Under the pieces are notes generated by a model. That model saw only the letters and a program-made list of their open reading frames with translations. It was not told the DNA's origin and searched no databases. The position numbers were made by a program, and so were the translations under genes. Positions 25,041-33,656 of a stretch of 35,368 nucleotides of DNA are shown in pieces. This stretch comes from Sphingobium quisquiliarum P25 (GTDB lineage: Bacteria > Pseudomonadota > Alphaproteobacteria > Sphingomonadales > Sphingomonadaceae), in the NCBI RefSeq assembly GCF_000445065.1, contig NZ_ATHO01000067.1, positions 1 through 35,368 on the forward strand, given 5' to 3'. Every line of letters starts with the position of its first letter. Position 1 is the stretch's first letter.

Positions 25041-26841
25041 CCTTGTAGATGCGCAGCGGTTCCGGCGCTGGCAGCCGGCGCAGCCAGGCCGGAGGCGCGC
25101 CCCGGTCGAGGGCGGCGGCCAGGCTGCCGCGATGATCGCGGGCATAATGGTTGAACTCGTTCAGTCCCTTGCAGCCGATCACATAGTCCACGCCGCGTCC
25201 GTCATTCAGCCGCGCAAGGACCTCCCGCGCCCGCTCCGGCGGTGCGATGAAGCCTTCCACGACGGCGGTGATGCCAGCGGCGTTGCGGTGATGGGCCGTG
25301 CCGACGACATAATGCGGCGTGCGGATCAATATGTCCGGCCCCATGTCGAGCGGCGCGAACAATGTCGACCGGGGCAGGTTACGCAACGGCGCCAGGACCG
25401 ATCCCGAACGGCAATCAGCGGCCGCCTCTTGCGGCTTGTCTTCTTCACCCTTGCCGGAAACGATGACTATCCAAAGCGCGCACAGCGCGGCGGGCGCGAG
25501 CAGCGCGACGGCGGCCGATGCCGGGACGCGCACGATCGCCCTCGCATGGCTCTGCGCGCGGCGAAGCAGTTGCGCCATCAGCCATGCAATGCCCGGCAGC
25601 GCCAGCACATGCGCGACGGACATCGCTCGCATCACCATTATCGCCACCGCTGTCGCACCGGCAAGGAGCAGCCCCGCAACGATCCAGCGGTCGCGTTCAC
25701 GCTGGTTGCCCGCGCTCCAACCCGCCGCGATCGTCCCGGCAAGCCCGGCGAGCGGCGGCAGGACGATCAGCCCGGCCAGTGACCGGCTCTGCTCCCAGAT
25801 CGGACGGCCTTCCATGACCTGTAGATACCAGAGCTTGTAGGCGACCGGTCCCAGCGCCCTGAACGGATCGCCCGTGAGGCAAGGGCCGCCGGTCAGTGCG
25901 AACACAGCCGCAGCGGACGCCGCACCGATCCCTGCCGCCATGAAGCGGCCGCTCGTGGATGCAGGCATCAGCCGGAACAGAAGCGGCGTCGCCACGGCGA
26001 ATGCGGCGAGCGGCCAGACATAGGCCGCAGACAGCGCATCGCAGTGCCGGTCCAGCAGCGCTGCCGGTCCTCGCAGCAAGACGAGCAATACCAATGCAGC
26101 ACTACCCAGCACAATCGCAAAGGCCTCGAAGCGCGGGGCCTGATCGCGATCACGCCATTGCCACAGCGCGAAGACGGCGGCGAACAGCGCCGCATAGGGC
26201 AGGCCTTCGCTGGAAATTTGCAGCCAGACCGCGATGGCGAGCGCGGCGATGCATCCGCCCCTTGCCGGGCGCGGATCGAGCGCGCCGCCGAGCGCGATCG
26301 CCGCCATGATGATCTGCCATCCATGATGGTCGATCCGCAGCGCATTGAACTGAACCAGGATGGTCGGAGTCGTCAGCAGCAGCGCTGCCGCAAGCAGGGC
26401 AGCCGGTGCCCCGGCAATGCGGCGGGCGGCGATGAACAACGCCCCTGTCAGCCAGCCGAGCAGGAGCAGCGGCGTCACCGCGCAGGCGACCGTCTCCGCC
26501 ACCGCTGATCCCAGCAAGGGCCGCAGCATCATGATGAGCCCGGCGATCGGTGCATCCACGATCCGCGACCAGTGCATTGGACCGCCCACCGGCGGGCTCA
26601 CGCGATGCTGGCTTACGTCGTAAAAGCCCTGCCCGCCCAGCCAGTCGCGCACCTGCTGCAAGCGCATGGCGTCGTCCGGGTCACGGAAGGTGAGGGTGGC
26701 GATATCCTGCCGCGACAGCCATAGCAGGACGGCGCAGCACAGCAGCCAGAACAGAAAGGCCCAGCGCGCGCCGGGAGCGAATCGCGTCGCGCTCCGGCGA
26801 TAAGCGGCGGACAGATGCTCAGGCAGCGGAGAAGACGCCAT
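25021..26841 (-). CDS. Multi-pass membrane protein, GT-C glycosyltransferase-like
   Basis: 606-residue protein with roughly 11-13 membrane segments and a soluble C-terminal domain (~455-606) expected in the periplasm. The first external loop carries RDPDDAMRLQQVRDWLGG (Asp54, 56, 57) and later HWSRIVDAPIAG; an acidic pair in this loop is the hallmark of GT-C enzymes such as STT3, PMT and arabinosyltransferases, which use polyprenyl-phosphate sugars. I infer a lipid-linked sugar transferase, but the family is uncharacterised as far as I know. Third gene of an operon: its ATG lies 23 nt inside the GtrA gene. Acceptor and donor unknown. Confidence 0.7.
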   Translation of the reverse strand: MASSPLPEHLSAAYRRSATRFAPGARWAFLFWLLCCAVLLWLSRQDIATLTFRDPDDAMRLQQVRDWLGGQGFYDVSQHRVSPPVGGPMHWSRIVDAPIAGLIMMLRPLLGSAVAETVACAVTPLLLLGWLTGALFIAARRIAGAPAALLAAALLLTTPTILVQFNALRIDHHGWQIIMAAIALGGALDPRPARGGCIAALAIAVWLQISSEGLPYAALFAAVFALWQWRDRDQAPRFEAFAIVLGSAALVLLVLLRGPAALLDRHCDALSAAYVWPLAAFAVATPLLFRLMPASTSGRFMAAGIGAASAAAVFALTGGPCLTGDPFRALGPVAYKLWYLQVMEGRPIWEQSRSLAGLIVLPPLAGLAGTIAAGWSAGNQRERDRWIVAGLLLAGATAVAIMVMRAMSVAHVLALPGIAWLMAQLLRRAQSHARAIVRVPASAAVALLAPAALCALWIVIVSGKGEEDKPQEAAADCRSGSVLAPLRNLPRSTLFAPLDMGPDILIRTPHYVVGTAHHRNAAGITAVVEGFIAPPERAREVLARLNDGRGVDYVIGCKGLNEFNHYARDHRGSLAAALDRGAPPAWLRRLPAPEPLRIYKVMPVKN

Positions 26842-27238
26842 ATTTCCGAATCGCGTAGACAGCGAGGAAGCTGACCGGGATGGCGATCAGCTTGGCGAGC
26901 GCGGGCGCGAGGCCTGCTCCGGTTAAGCCGCTGATCAGCCCGGTGGTGAGCGCCAGCCCGATGACCGCACTGACCACGAAACCGATGCGCTGGCCGTGCG
27001 TGGCCTGCTCGGAAGGGACGAAGACGAAACGGATGCTGATCATCCAATGCAGCAGCAATCCCCCCGCATATCCGGCAAAGCCCGCCGCCGCTGGAGGCGC
27101 TCCGGCCTTCAGCAGGGCAAGGAACAGCAGCATGTCTGCGCAAAGCGCGATGACGCTCGCCATCAGATAGCGGGTGAAGGTGAACCGGGCGAGGATGCCG
27201 CCCGCGCAGGACGCCAGTGCGGATGGCCGCCGATGCAT
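26819..27238 (-). CDS. GtrA-family membrane protein
   Basis: 139-residue protein with four hydrophobic segments and the GtrA/DPMS-like layout (RYLMASVIALCADMLLFLALL, then GYAGGLLLHWMISIRFVF, VSAVIGLALTTGLI and LAKLIAIPVSFLAVYAIRKYGVF, the last being the typical family ending). GtrA proteins are thought to flip polyprenyl-phosphate-linked sugars or to support their use. The start is 5 nt after the flavoprotein stop, and the end overlaps the GT-C-like gene by 23 nt, so all three are coupled. Confidence 0.88.
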   Translation of the reverse strand: MHRRPSALASCAGGILARFTFTRYLMASVIALCADMLLFLALLKAGAPPAAAGFAGYAGGLLLHWMISIRFVFVPSEQATHGQRIGFVVSAVIGLALTTGLISGLTGAGLAPALAKLIAIPVSFLAVYAIRKYGVFSAA

Positions 27239-27243
27239 CTTTT

Positions 27244-28770
27244 TCAGGCTGCCTTCAAACGGCCCGGCACGCCGCGCAGGCTCGACAGGGCGGCCTGCTC
27301 TCCCGCTTTATCCTGCCCCTCTTCCCCTGCTTCATGATATTCGGCATCCTCGTTGACGGCCCAGATGTCGTACAGCGTCTCGCCCGCCTCGATGTTGCGG
27401 ACGGTCAGCATCGCCGTCATCATGGCATGGTCCTGATTATTGTAGCGATGCATGCCGTTGCGTCCGACCAGGTGGAGCGTCGGGTAAAGCTGCTGCAACT
27501 CGGTGCGCATCGCCAGCACATTGGCGGCATAATGATCGTCATAGACAGGATAGGCCTTTTCCTGTCTCACCACCGCGCCGCCCACGACATCGGCGGGATC
27601 GCACAGGCCCAGCAGCGCCATTTCCTTCTTGGCCAGTTCCACCAGATCGGCGTCGCTCGACGCCCAGAGACCATCGCCTTCGAAGCAGAAATATTCAAGG
27701 CCGACGCAGGCCAGCGTCGGGTCAGGCACCATTTCGGGCGACCAGCTGCGGAAATTCTGGATGCGGCCGACCTGCACCTTGCTGTCGTGAATATATATCC
27801 AGTTGTCGGGGAACAGGTCCTCCGACCGGATCATCAGGGCGACGGTCAGGAAGTCGCGATATTTAAGCTCCATCGCATTGCCCAGCGTCGCGGGCAGGGG
27901 ATGGATGCGCCCGGCCAGTTCACGCATCGGCGCGGAACTGATCACATGGGTGGATGTCAGCAGCACCTTGCCATCGGGGCCCTTGGCCATCATCTGCCAC
28001 TGACCCGATGCATCGTTGCGGACAAGCCGTTCCAGGCTGTGCGCCATCAGCACCTGATTGCCTTTGCCCACGACGAAATCGCGCGCGGCTTCCCACATCA
28101 TGCCGGGCCCAAGGCGCGGATAGCGGAAGCTTTCCAGCAGCGTCTTGGCCGCCATGCCGTCATTTGGCCGCTTGTTGAGCCCAAGCGAGCGCTTCAACCC
28201 GTCCTTGACCGCGCCCCACAGCGACAATCCCTTGATGCGCTGCGCCGCCCAGTCGGCCGACATTTCGTCGCAGGGCATGCCCCACACTTTTTCGGTATAG
28301 GTCTTGAAGAAAATCGAAAACAGCTTGTGGCCAAAGGCGTTCACCGTCCAGTCCTGGAAGGAGCGGACGTTGCGGTTGGGAAACAGCTTCGCCTTGGCGA
28401 AGCTCGCCATGCATAGGGCCGATCGCCAGAAGCCCAGGTTCAGAAGGGCTTCGAAGGCGCGCAGCGGATAGCTGTAGAATTTGCCTTCATAATAGATGCG
28501 GCTCATGCGCGGCCGCTGGATGAAATCGTCGGGCAGTATCTCGTTCCAGAGGTCCACCACCTCCTTCGACTTCGAAAAGAAGCGGTGGCCGCCAATGTCG
28601 AAGCGAAAGCCGTTCAGCTCGACCGTGCGGCTGATGCCGCCCACATAGACCGGGTCTTTTTCGATGACGGCTACGGAATAGCCCTTCTTGGTTAGCAGAT
28701 AGGCCGCAGTAAGGCCGGCAGGGCCCGCGCCGATGATGGCGACGTCCACATTCTGGTCGATCCCCGGCAT
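27244..28770 (-). CDS. FAD-dependent oxidoreductase of the UDP-galactopyranose mutase / protoporphyrinogen oxidase fold
   Basis: 508-residue flavoprotein. The N-terminal dinucleotide-binding loop GAGPAGL (14-20) is followed by an Glu-ended strand (VIEKD) and GGISRTVELNGFRFDIGGHRFF, the arrangement shared by UDP-galactopyranose mutases and PPOX/amine-oxidase-like enzymes. The internal YTEKVWGMPCDEMSADWAAQRIKGLSL block is typical of members found in polysaccharide clusters. The C-terminal flavin-contact segment is LVGRNGMHRYNNQDHAMMTA. The last ~45 residues are a low-complexity acidic tail. Reaction unknown; action on a sugar nucleotide or lipid-linked sugar is inferred from the GtrA and GT-C-like genes downstream. 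Start ATG 28770 has GGGGG 6 nt upstream. Confidence 0.85.
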   Translation of the reverse strand: MPGIDQNVDVAIIGAGPAGLTAAYLLTKKGYSVAVIEKDPVYVGGISRTVELNGFRFDIGGHRFFSKSKEVVDLWNEILPDDFIQRPRMSRIYYEGKFYSYPLRAFEALLNLGFWRSALCMASFAKAKLFPNRNVRSFQDWTVNAFGHKLFSIFFKTYTEKVWGMPCDEMSADWAAQRIKGLSLWGAVKDGLKRSLGLNKRPNDGMAAKTLLESFRYPRLGPGMMWEAARDFVVGKGNQVLMAHSLERLVRNDASGQWQMMAKGPDGKVLLTSTHVISSAPMRELAGRIHPLPATLGNAMELKYRDFLTVALMIRSEDLFPDNWIYIHDSKVQVGRIQNFRSWSPEMVPDPTLACVGLEYFCFEGDGLWASSDADLVELAKKEMALLGLCDPADVVGGAVVRQEKAYPVYDDHYAANVLAMRTELQQLYPTLHLVGRNGMHRYNNQDHAMMTAMLTVRNIEAGETLYDIWAVNEDAEYHEAGEEGQDKAGEQAALSSLRGVPGRLKAA

Positions 28771-28826
28771 TCCATGCCCCCGATAAAATCCATCTATAAT
28801 GGCGGATGACGGAAATCATCTAAGGA

Positions 28827-28845
28827 ATGGTTAACGGCCGGTTAG
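28827..28845 (-). promoter_or_regulatory. CtrA-like binding site upstream of the flavoprotein operon
   Basis: On the minus strand the sequence reads CTAA-N7-TTAACCAT (plus 28845 to 28827). The CtrA consensus is TTAA-N7-TTAA, and TTAACCAT is its common half-site form, so one full half-site and one half-site with a single mismatch are present at the right spacing. It lies 57 nt before the start codon at 28770, suitable for promoter control of the operon. Not proven. Confidence 0.4.
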
Positions 28846-28860
28846 GCAAAGGAGCCGCCC

Positions 28861-28876
28861 GGCAGGCAGGCAGGCA
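28861..28876. repeat. Tetranucleotide repeat (GGCA)4
   Basis: Four perfect GGCA units in the 131-nt gap between the UrcA-family stop and the flavoprotein start. Too short and non-coding to suggest phase variation; recorded only as a slippage-prone tract. Confidence 0.7.
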
Positions 28877-28901
28877 GCCCCTTCGAAAGCGGGAAGAAGG
28901 A

Positions 28902-29237
28902 TCAACCCTGATGCTGCCCCTGGGCCAGCGAAGCGAGATCGGCGCGGGCGCCGCTCAGCGCGTCGTCGAAGCAGGCGCGATATTCGCGGCTGGGTTGCAG
29001 GATCGTTCCGCTCATCCATCCGCACACTTGTTTCGCGGCGCGGTTGATGCGGGAATCGGCCCGGCGCGCGTCACGGCTGCTGCCAAGGTCAAGGTCCGCG
29101 AGCGAGACAATCACACTGCGGGTTTCCGTGCCGGTCCGTCCGTCGACGATCACGTCCATGCCGTCACCGGCAAGAGCGGAAGCGGGAAGGGCGAAAGTCA
29201 TCGCGGCGGCCAGCGCCGCCAGCGTCTTCTTGGTCAT
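28902..29237 (-). CDS. UrcA-family secreted protein
   Basis: 111-residue exported protein. A clean signal peptide ([23 protein letters not shown], cleavage about residue 23) is followed by the UrcA-type domain: a short beta segment ending [30 protein letters not shown] and a C-terminal [19 protein letters not shown], whose two cysteines could form a disulfide. The family is common in sphingomonads and Caulobacter relatives; its function is not established. Start at 29237 has a strong AGGAG 7 nt upstream, which overrides the much longer open frame. A short palindrome lies just upstream. It lies downstream of purH on the same strand but has a 175-nt gap. Confidence 0.85.
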   Translation of the reverse strand: MTKKTLAALAAAMTFALPASALAGDGMDVIVDGRTGTETRSVIVSLADLDLGSSRDARRADSRINRAAKQVCGWMSGTILQPSREYRACFDDALSGARADLASLAQGQHQG

Positions 29238-29249
29238 CCTGTTTCTCCT

Positions 29250-29261
29250 GTTCAACTGAAC
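29250..29261. promoter_or_regulatory. Short palindrome next to the UrcA ribosome-binding site
   Basis: GTTCA-AC-TGAAC: perfect 5-bp arms around a 2-nt centre, 12 nt before the start codon and touching the Shine-Dalgarno region. It could be an operator or chance. Confidence 0.25.
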
Positions 29262-29368
29262 GATCGCCCCGCGCCTACGTGGGAGAAGGGTCGCGCAGTG
29301 AGATAAGCCTGCGTCCAGCGGATGAAAAGGGCCAGTCGGAAGAAAGTGGCGGAAAACCGCGATTTTTG

Positions 29369-29402
29369 CGGATGCGAAAGGGTCTGGCGGCTTTCGCATC
29401 CG
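29369..29402 (-). terminator. 12-bp hairpin after purH
   Basis: CGGATGCGAAAG and CTTTCGCATCCG (29369-29380 and 29391-29402) form a perfect 12-bp stem with a 10-nt loop, starting 10 nt after the purH stop. On the purH strand it is followed by AAAAA rather than T residues, so it is not a textbook intrinsic terminator; it may stop transcription with help or protect the mRNA 3' end. Confidence 0.5.
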
Positions 29403-29412
29403 GCTGCCCGGA

Positions 29413-31002
29413 TCAGTGGCGGAAGTGCCGCATGCCGGTGAAGACCATCGCCAGCCCCGCCTCGTCAGCGGCGGCGATCACCTCATCGTCGCGGATGGAG
29501 CCGCCAGGCTGGATCACGGCCGTCGCCCCCGCCTCGACCGCCGCCAGCAACCCGTCGGCGAAGGGGAAGAAGGCGTCCGACGCCACGGCCGATCCGATCG
29601 TGCGTGCCTTGTCCCAACCGGCCTTTTCGGCGGCATCCTTCGCCTTCCATGCTGCAATGCGGGCGGATTCCAGCCGGTTCATCTGGCCAGCGCCGATACC
29701 GGCGGTGCTGTTGTCCCTGGCATAGACGATGGCGTTGGACTTCACATGCTTGGCGACGGTCCAGGCGAACAGGCAGTCGGCCAGTTCCTGCTCGCTCGGC
29801 GCGCGCTTGGTCACGACCTTCAGCATGTCGCGGCTGACCCGGCCATTGTCGCGCCCTTGCACCAGCAAACCGCCCGCAATGCTTTTCATCATCAGGCCGG
29901 GTCGGGCCGGGTCGGGCAGCTCGCCCGTCAGCAGCAGGCGCAGATTCTTCTTTTTGGCGAAGATCGCCCTGGCATCCTCGTCAGCATCCGGGGCGGCGAC
30001 CACTTCGGTGAAGATGCCGCTGATCGCTTCGGCGGTGGGGCCATCAAGGGGCCGGTTGACGGCGATGATGCCCCCGAACGCAGATACGCTGTCGCAGGCG
30101 AGCGCGGCTTCATAGGCTTCGATCAGCGTATCGCCGCTCGCCACGCCGCAGGGATTGGCGTGCTTGACGATCACCACGGTCGGCGGGCCGTCGCGGAATT
30201 CGCTCACCAGCTCCAGCGCGGCATCGGCATCGTTATAATTATTGTAGCTCAGTTCCTTGCCCTGGATCTGGCGCGCCTGGGCAATGCCGTTCGCGCCCCC
30301 CATGACCGGCAGGTACAGCGCGGCCGACTGGTGCGGATTTTCGCCATAGCGCAGCGTCGCGCCGATCTTGCTGGAAACGGCGAGCGTTTCCGGGAACTCC
30401 ACGCCCTGATCGGCGAAAGCGAACCAGCTTGCGATCATGGAGTCATAGGCCGCCGTCGCCGCATAGGCCTTGGCCGCCAGCATGCGGCGGAAGTCATAGC
30501 TGGTCGCGCCGCCTTTCTCCTCCATCTCGGCGATCAGGCGGGCATAGTCGGCCGGGTCGGTCACGATGGCGACGCTTTCATGATTCTTCGCAGCCGAACG
30601 GACCATGGAAGGCCCGCCGATGTCGATATTCTCGATGATCTCCTCGCGATCCGCGCCCTTCGCCACAGTGGCGGCGAAGGGGTAGAGATTGACCACGACC
30701 AGATCGATCGCGCCGATCTCATGCTCCTGCATCGACGCGACATGGTCGGCGTTGTTGCGCACGGCAAGCAGGCCGCCATGCACCTTCGGATGCAACGTCT
30801 TGACGCGCCCGTCCATCATTTCGGGAAAGCCGGTCAGGTCGGAAATGTCCTTAACCTCCAGCCCCGCCTCGCGCAGCGCCTTGGCCGTGCCGCCTGTCGA
30901 CACCAGTTCCACGCCATGACGGCCAAGCGCCTCGCCCAGTTCGACAAGCCCTGACTTGTCGGAAACGGAAAGGAGGGCGCGTTTGATGGTGACGTCGGTC
31001 AT
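29413..31002 (-). CDS. purH: Bifunctional AICAR formyltransferase / IMP cyclohydrolase
   Basis: Last two steps of purine synthesis: AICAR to FAICAR to IMP. 529 residues, normal length. The N-terminal MGS-like cyclohydrolase domain shows [28 protein letters not shown] and [15 protein letters not shown]; the C-terminal transformylase has [15 protein letters not shown] and [23 protein letters not shown] chose the ATG at 31002 ([13 protein letters not shown]) with AGGA 8 nt upstream; the open frame extends far upstream into the gap and heparinase-like gene but is not PurH-like. A 136-nt gap separates it from the heparinase-like gene, so it may have its own promoter. Confidence 0.97.
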   Translation of the reverse strand: MTDVTIKRALLSVSDKSGLVELGEALGRHGVELVSTGGTAKALREAGLEVKDISDLTGFPEMMDGRVKTLHPKVHGGLLAVRNNADHVASMQEHEIGAIDLVVVNLYPFAATVAKGADREEIIENIDIGGPSMVRSAAKNHESVAIVTDPADYARLIAEMEEKGGATSYDFRRMLAAKAYAATAAYDSMIASWFAFADQGVEFPETLAVSSKIGATLRYGENPHQSAALYLPVMGGANGIAQARQIQGKELSYNNYNDADAALELVSEFRDGPPTVVIVKHANPCGVASGDTLIEAYEAALACDSVSAFGGIIAVNRPLDGPTAEAISGIFTEVVAAPDADEDARAIFAKKKNLRLLLTGELPDPARPGLMMKSIAGGLLVQGRDNGRVSRDMLKVVTKRAPSEQELADCLFAWTVAKHVKSNAIVYARDNSTAGIGAGQMNRLESARIAAWKAKDAAEKAGWDKARTIGSAVASDAFFPFADGLLAAVEAGATAVIQPGGSIRDDEVIAAADEAGLAMVFTGMRHFRH

Positions 31003-31138
31003 GGCGAGAATCCTGATGCTGGGTGCCGCATTCGGGCTTGCGCCGCCCTCTAGTGCCGCTTGGCTCCGGCGGCAAGCGATAGGGACCGCGATGCCCCATT
31101 TGCGCGACATGCATCCTGCGCAGGAGCAGGGCCGAGCG

Positions 31139-32908
31139 TCAGCCCACCTTCTTGAACAGCCAGCCAATGGTCGAACCGCCCGGAAGGGCTTCGCCGGTGA
31201 CGACCAGTTGCCGCGCCGGATGCGGCCGTCCTTCATGATCGACCCACAGGCTTTCCTCGACCGCCAGCTTCCCGCCATTCGCGCGGAACTGCCAGATCGC
31301 GCCATCATCGATGCGCAGCAATGCGCCCATGCCATCGGCGGTGGAGGTCGGCTCGACACCGGGCGCGAGGTGGAAGCGCAGCTGGATGGACAGCTTCACC
31401 GGCTTGCGCCGCCGGGCGGCGGGCGTCAGCAGGTCTTCGCCCCGGATTTCCTTGCCATCGCCGCTCAGCAGCAGCAGCCGGCGATGGACATAGCCCATGC
31501 GTCTGACATAGCCGTCATGGCTGATCTCGATCCGGCTGCCGCTGTCGGTTTCCTGCCGGTGCAGCTCCACTTCGGTGACGCCGCGCCCCAGCGTGCCGTC
31601 CGGCAGGAGCGCGGTCGAATTGCTGTCGTTCAGCACCAGCGTGCTGTGCGCCGCCGTGGTGCGCAGCCCCTGCGCCAGCGCTTCGGGCATCCATGCACCG
31701 CCCAGCGCCGCGCCGCCGCAATTCACGACCAGCCGCTGCCGCCCGTCGCTGATCTCGATCGCGCCGGTGGATGCGCAGCCTGCCGCCGCCAGCCGGGCGA
31801 CCGGCGGGGGCGCGGCGTCGATCTGCACGATTGTCCCGCCAGCAGCCAGCCGTTGATAGCCCCAGTCATTCGCCTGCCGCAGCGGGCGGGCGCGGACGCG
31901 GCTGGCGCGCACCAGCGCTTCCACCGACGCCGGATCGATGGCGGCCGCGCCCTGCCAGCTGCCCAGCCCCCCATCGCCATGGGTCAGGCCCAGCAGGGCC
32001 GGGACCGCGCGGGCCAGCGCCTCGGTCAGGAAGGGCGGAACCTGCTCGCGCCGCACGTCATAGACGGAACGGACCATCGACAGCAGCATGATCGCCTGGA
32101 ACTGGTCCAGCGGAGAGCGTGAGATGATGCCCCCATCGGTATGGAAGGCGCTGTCGATCGCGCGCTTGAGCCCCGCCTCTCCGAAAATCTTCCGCGCCGC
32201 GCCGCCCGGCAGCAGCATCGACACGCCCACGATTCCGCCCCATGCGGCGAGGCGCGGCAGGCCGATGGGCGCCTTGTCCGCTCCCCGGTCGAGATGGCGG
32301 GCGGTGCGCGCGATGCTGTTGAGCACCAGCGATCGGTAGACGAGGTCGCTTGACGACAGGATCAGCGGCGCATGGGCCGACCAGAATAGCAGCCGCCATG
32401 CGGCATTGTCCGCCCGCCAGGCTGGCTCGCTGGGCGTGTCAGCATGGACGGCGAGCCAACGGCGCATCACGCCTTCGGCGATCGGCGCCCCCTGTTCCCG
32501 CGTCCCCGCGCTCGCAAGGTCGCGCAGCCACGCAAAGCTGTGGAGATAGTCGGCAAAGGCGGGGACCAGCGTCAGCCGCTCGAAATCCAGCGCGTCGATC
32601 GGCTGGCGCGTGCCCCGGAACAGGAAATAGCCCGCACGGATCGCCTGACCCGCGCGGACGTCGCCCGGCATCTCATCTTCCGGCACCGCCAGCAGTTTCA
32701 GCGGATATTTGCCCTTGAGCCGCCGCCCATGAATCGGCGTCTTCCAGCTCATCAGGTAGAAACGGTTGGCGATCCTCTGGGCCAGCGACAGGCCCTTGTC
32801 ATCCGCGATGCGGATGAGCCGCTTGCCCTGTTCGATCCCGTCATCCTCCTGACCGTTCCCGGCCAGGTCCGGCACCGATGGAGCAGGGGTGCGCCTGCGG
32901 TCGCTCAC
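31139..32908 (-). CDS. Heparinase II/III-family protein
   Basis: 589-residue protein with the (alpha/alpha) barrel plus beta-sandwich layout of the heparinase II/III family. The alpha part (residues ~40-330) includes [20 protein letters not shown] and [18 protein letters not shown]; the beta part includes [17 protein letters not shown] and [19 protein letters not shown]. No signal peptide is visible, which is odd for a polysaccharide lyase and suggests a cytoplasmic or non-classical location. The start is a GTG overlapping the rpe stop (GTGA). Members next to purH and rpe recur in alphaproteobacteria but their substrate is not known. A catalytic role is inferred from fold only. Confidence 0.87.
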   Translation of the reverse strand: MSDRRRTPAPSVPDLAGNGQEDDGIEQGKRLIRIADDKGLSLAQRIANRFYLMSWKTPIHGRRLKGKYPLKLLAVPEDEMPGDVRAGQAIRAGYFLFRGTRQPIDALDFERLTLVPAFADYLHSFAWLRDLASAGTREQGAPIAEGVMRRWLAVHADTPSEPAWRADNAAWRLLFWSAHAPLILSSSDLVYRSLVLNSIARTARHLDRGADKAPIGLPRLAAWGGIVGVSMLLPGGAARKIFGEAGLKRAIDSAFHTDGGIISRSPLDQFQAIMLLSMVRSVYDVRREQVPPFLTEALARAVPALLGLTHGDGGLGSWQGAAAIDPASVEALVRASRVRARPLRQANDWGYQRLAAGGTIVQIDAAPPPVARLAAAGCASTGAIEISDGRQRLVVNCGGAALGGAWMPEALAQGLRTTAAHSTLVLNDSNSTALLPDGTLGRGVTEVELHRQETDSGSRIEISHDGYVRRMGYVHRRLLLLSGDGKEIRGEDLLTPAARRRKPVKLSIQLRFHLAPGVEPTSTADGMGALLRIDDGAIWQFRANGGKLAVEESLWVDHEGRPHPARQLVVTGEALPGGSTIGWLFKKVG

Positions 32909-33567
32909 CCGCCCCTGAGCTTCCTGATATTGCCCGCATAGGCGTCGGGCCCGCCGCGGAAGGTGGCCGTGCCGGCGACCAGCACGTCCGCGCCCGCCTC
33001 GATCGCGCGCGGCGCGGTGGTGAAGTCGATGCCGCCATCGACCTGCAACCGGATGTCGCGGCCGCTCTTGCCGATCATCTTGCGGATCGCCTCGATCTTG
33101 CGAAGCTGGTTCTCGATGAAGCTCTGCCCGCCAAAGCCGGGATTGACGCTCATCACCAGGATGAGATCGACGTCATCGATCAGATAGTCGAGCATCTTGG
33201 CGGGCGTGCCGGGATTGAGCACCACGCCAGCCTTCACGCCCAGCGACTTGATATGCTGCACCGAGCGATGGATATGCGGCCCCGCTTCGGGATGAACCGT
33301 CAGGATGTCCGCGCCCGCTTCGGCGAAGGCGTTCAGATACTGATCGACCGGAGAGATCATCAGGTGAACGTCGAACGGCTTTTGCGTGTGCGGGCGCAGC
33401 GCCTTCACCACGCCCGGACCGATGGTGATGTTGGGCACGAAATGGCCGTCCATCACGTCGATATGGATCCAGTCCGCGCCCGCTTCGTCAATGGCGCGAA
33501 CCTCCTCGCCCAGGCGGGCGAAGTCGGCGGAAAGGATGGAGGGTGAAATCAGGATCGGGCTGGTCAT
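32905..33567 (-). CDS. rpe: Ribulose-phosphate 3-epimerase
   Basis: Interconverts ribulose 5-phosphate and xylulose 5-phosphate in the pentose phosphate pathway. 220 residues, TIM barrel. Motifs: [13 protein letters not shown], metal and catalytic region [32 protein letters not shown] and LQVDGGI. The ATG at 33567 is preferred over a TTG one codon earlier. Its stop overlaps the GTG of the heparinase-like gene. The 89-nt gap upstream carries a perfect DnaA-box 9-mer. Confidence 0.97.
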   Translation of the reverse strand: MTSPILISPSILSADFARLGEEVRAIDEAGADWIHIDVMDGHFVPNITIGPGVVKALRPHTQKPFDVHLMISPVDQYLNAFAEAGADILTVHPEAGPHIHRSVQHIKSLGVKAGVVLNPGTPAKMLDYLIDDVDLILVMSVNPGFGGQSFIENQLRKIEAIRKMIGKSGRDIRLQVDGGIDFTTAPRAIEAGADVLVAGTATFRGGPDAYAGNIRKLRGG

Positions 33568-33620
33568 CAACAGCCCGCTCTAACGGGGGGCGGTGACAAG
33601 GGCAACGCTCCATTTCCAGC

Positions 33621-33629
33621 TTATCCACA
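33621..33629 (+). promoter_or_regulatory. Consensus DnaA box
   Basis: TTATCCACA is an exact match to the strong DnaA-binding 9-mer. It stands alone, between the PAS-gene stop and the rpe start. No AT-rich unwinding region or box cluster is present, so it is not an origin; it could be a regulatory or titrating site, or chance. Confidence 0.4.
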
Positions 33630-33656
33630 GCGTTCTCGCGCCGTGGCTCCGCCTTT

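Noticed and set aside
28795..28800. Perfect TATAAT on the plus strand
   Set aside because: No -35 partner is found at 16-18 nt, and the only downstream plus-strand frame is antisense to the UrcA-family gene.
28805..28820. GATGA-N6-TCATC inverted repeat upstream of the flavoprotein operon
   Set aside because: Arms are only 5 bp and do not extend; too weak to call an operator.
29416..30954. A 512-codon plus-strand frame across purH
   Set aside because: It is antisense to an unmistakable PurH and matches no family I know.
31057..31078. 6-bp hairpin upstream of purH, considered as a purine riboswitch
   Set aside because: There is no junction or conserved core of a purine riboswitch; the stem is too short.
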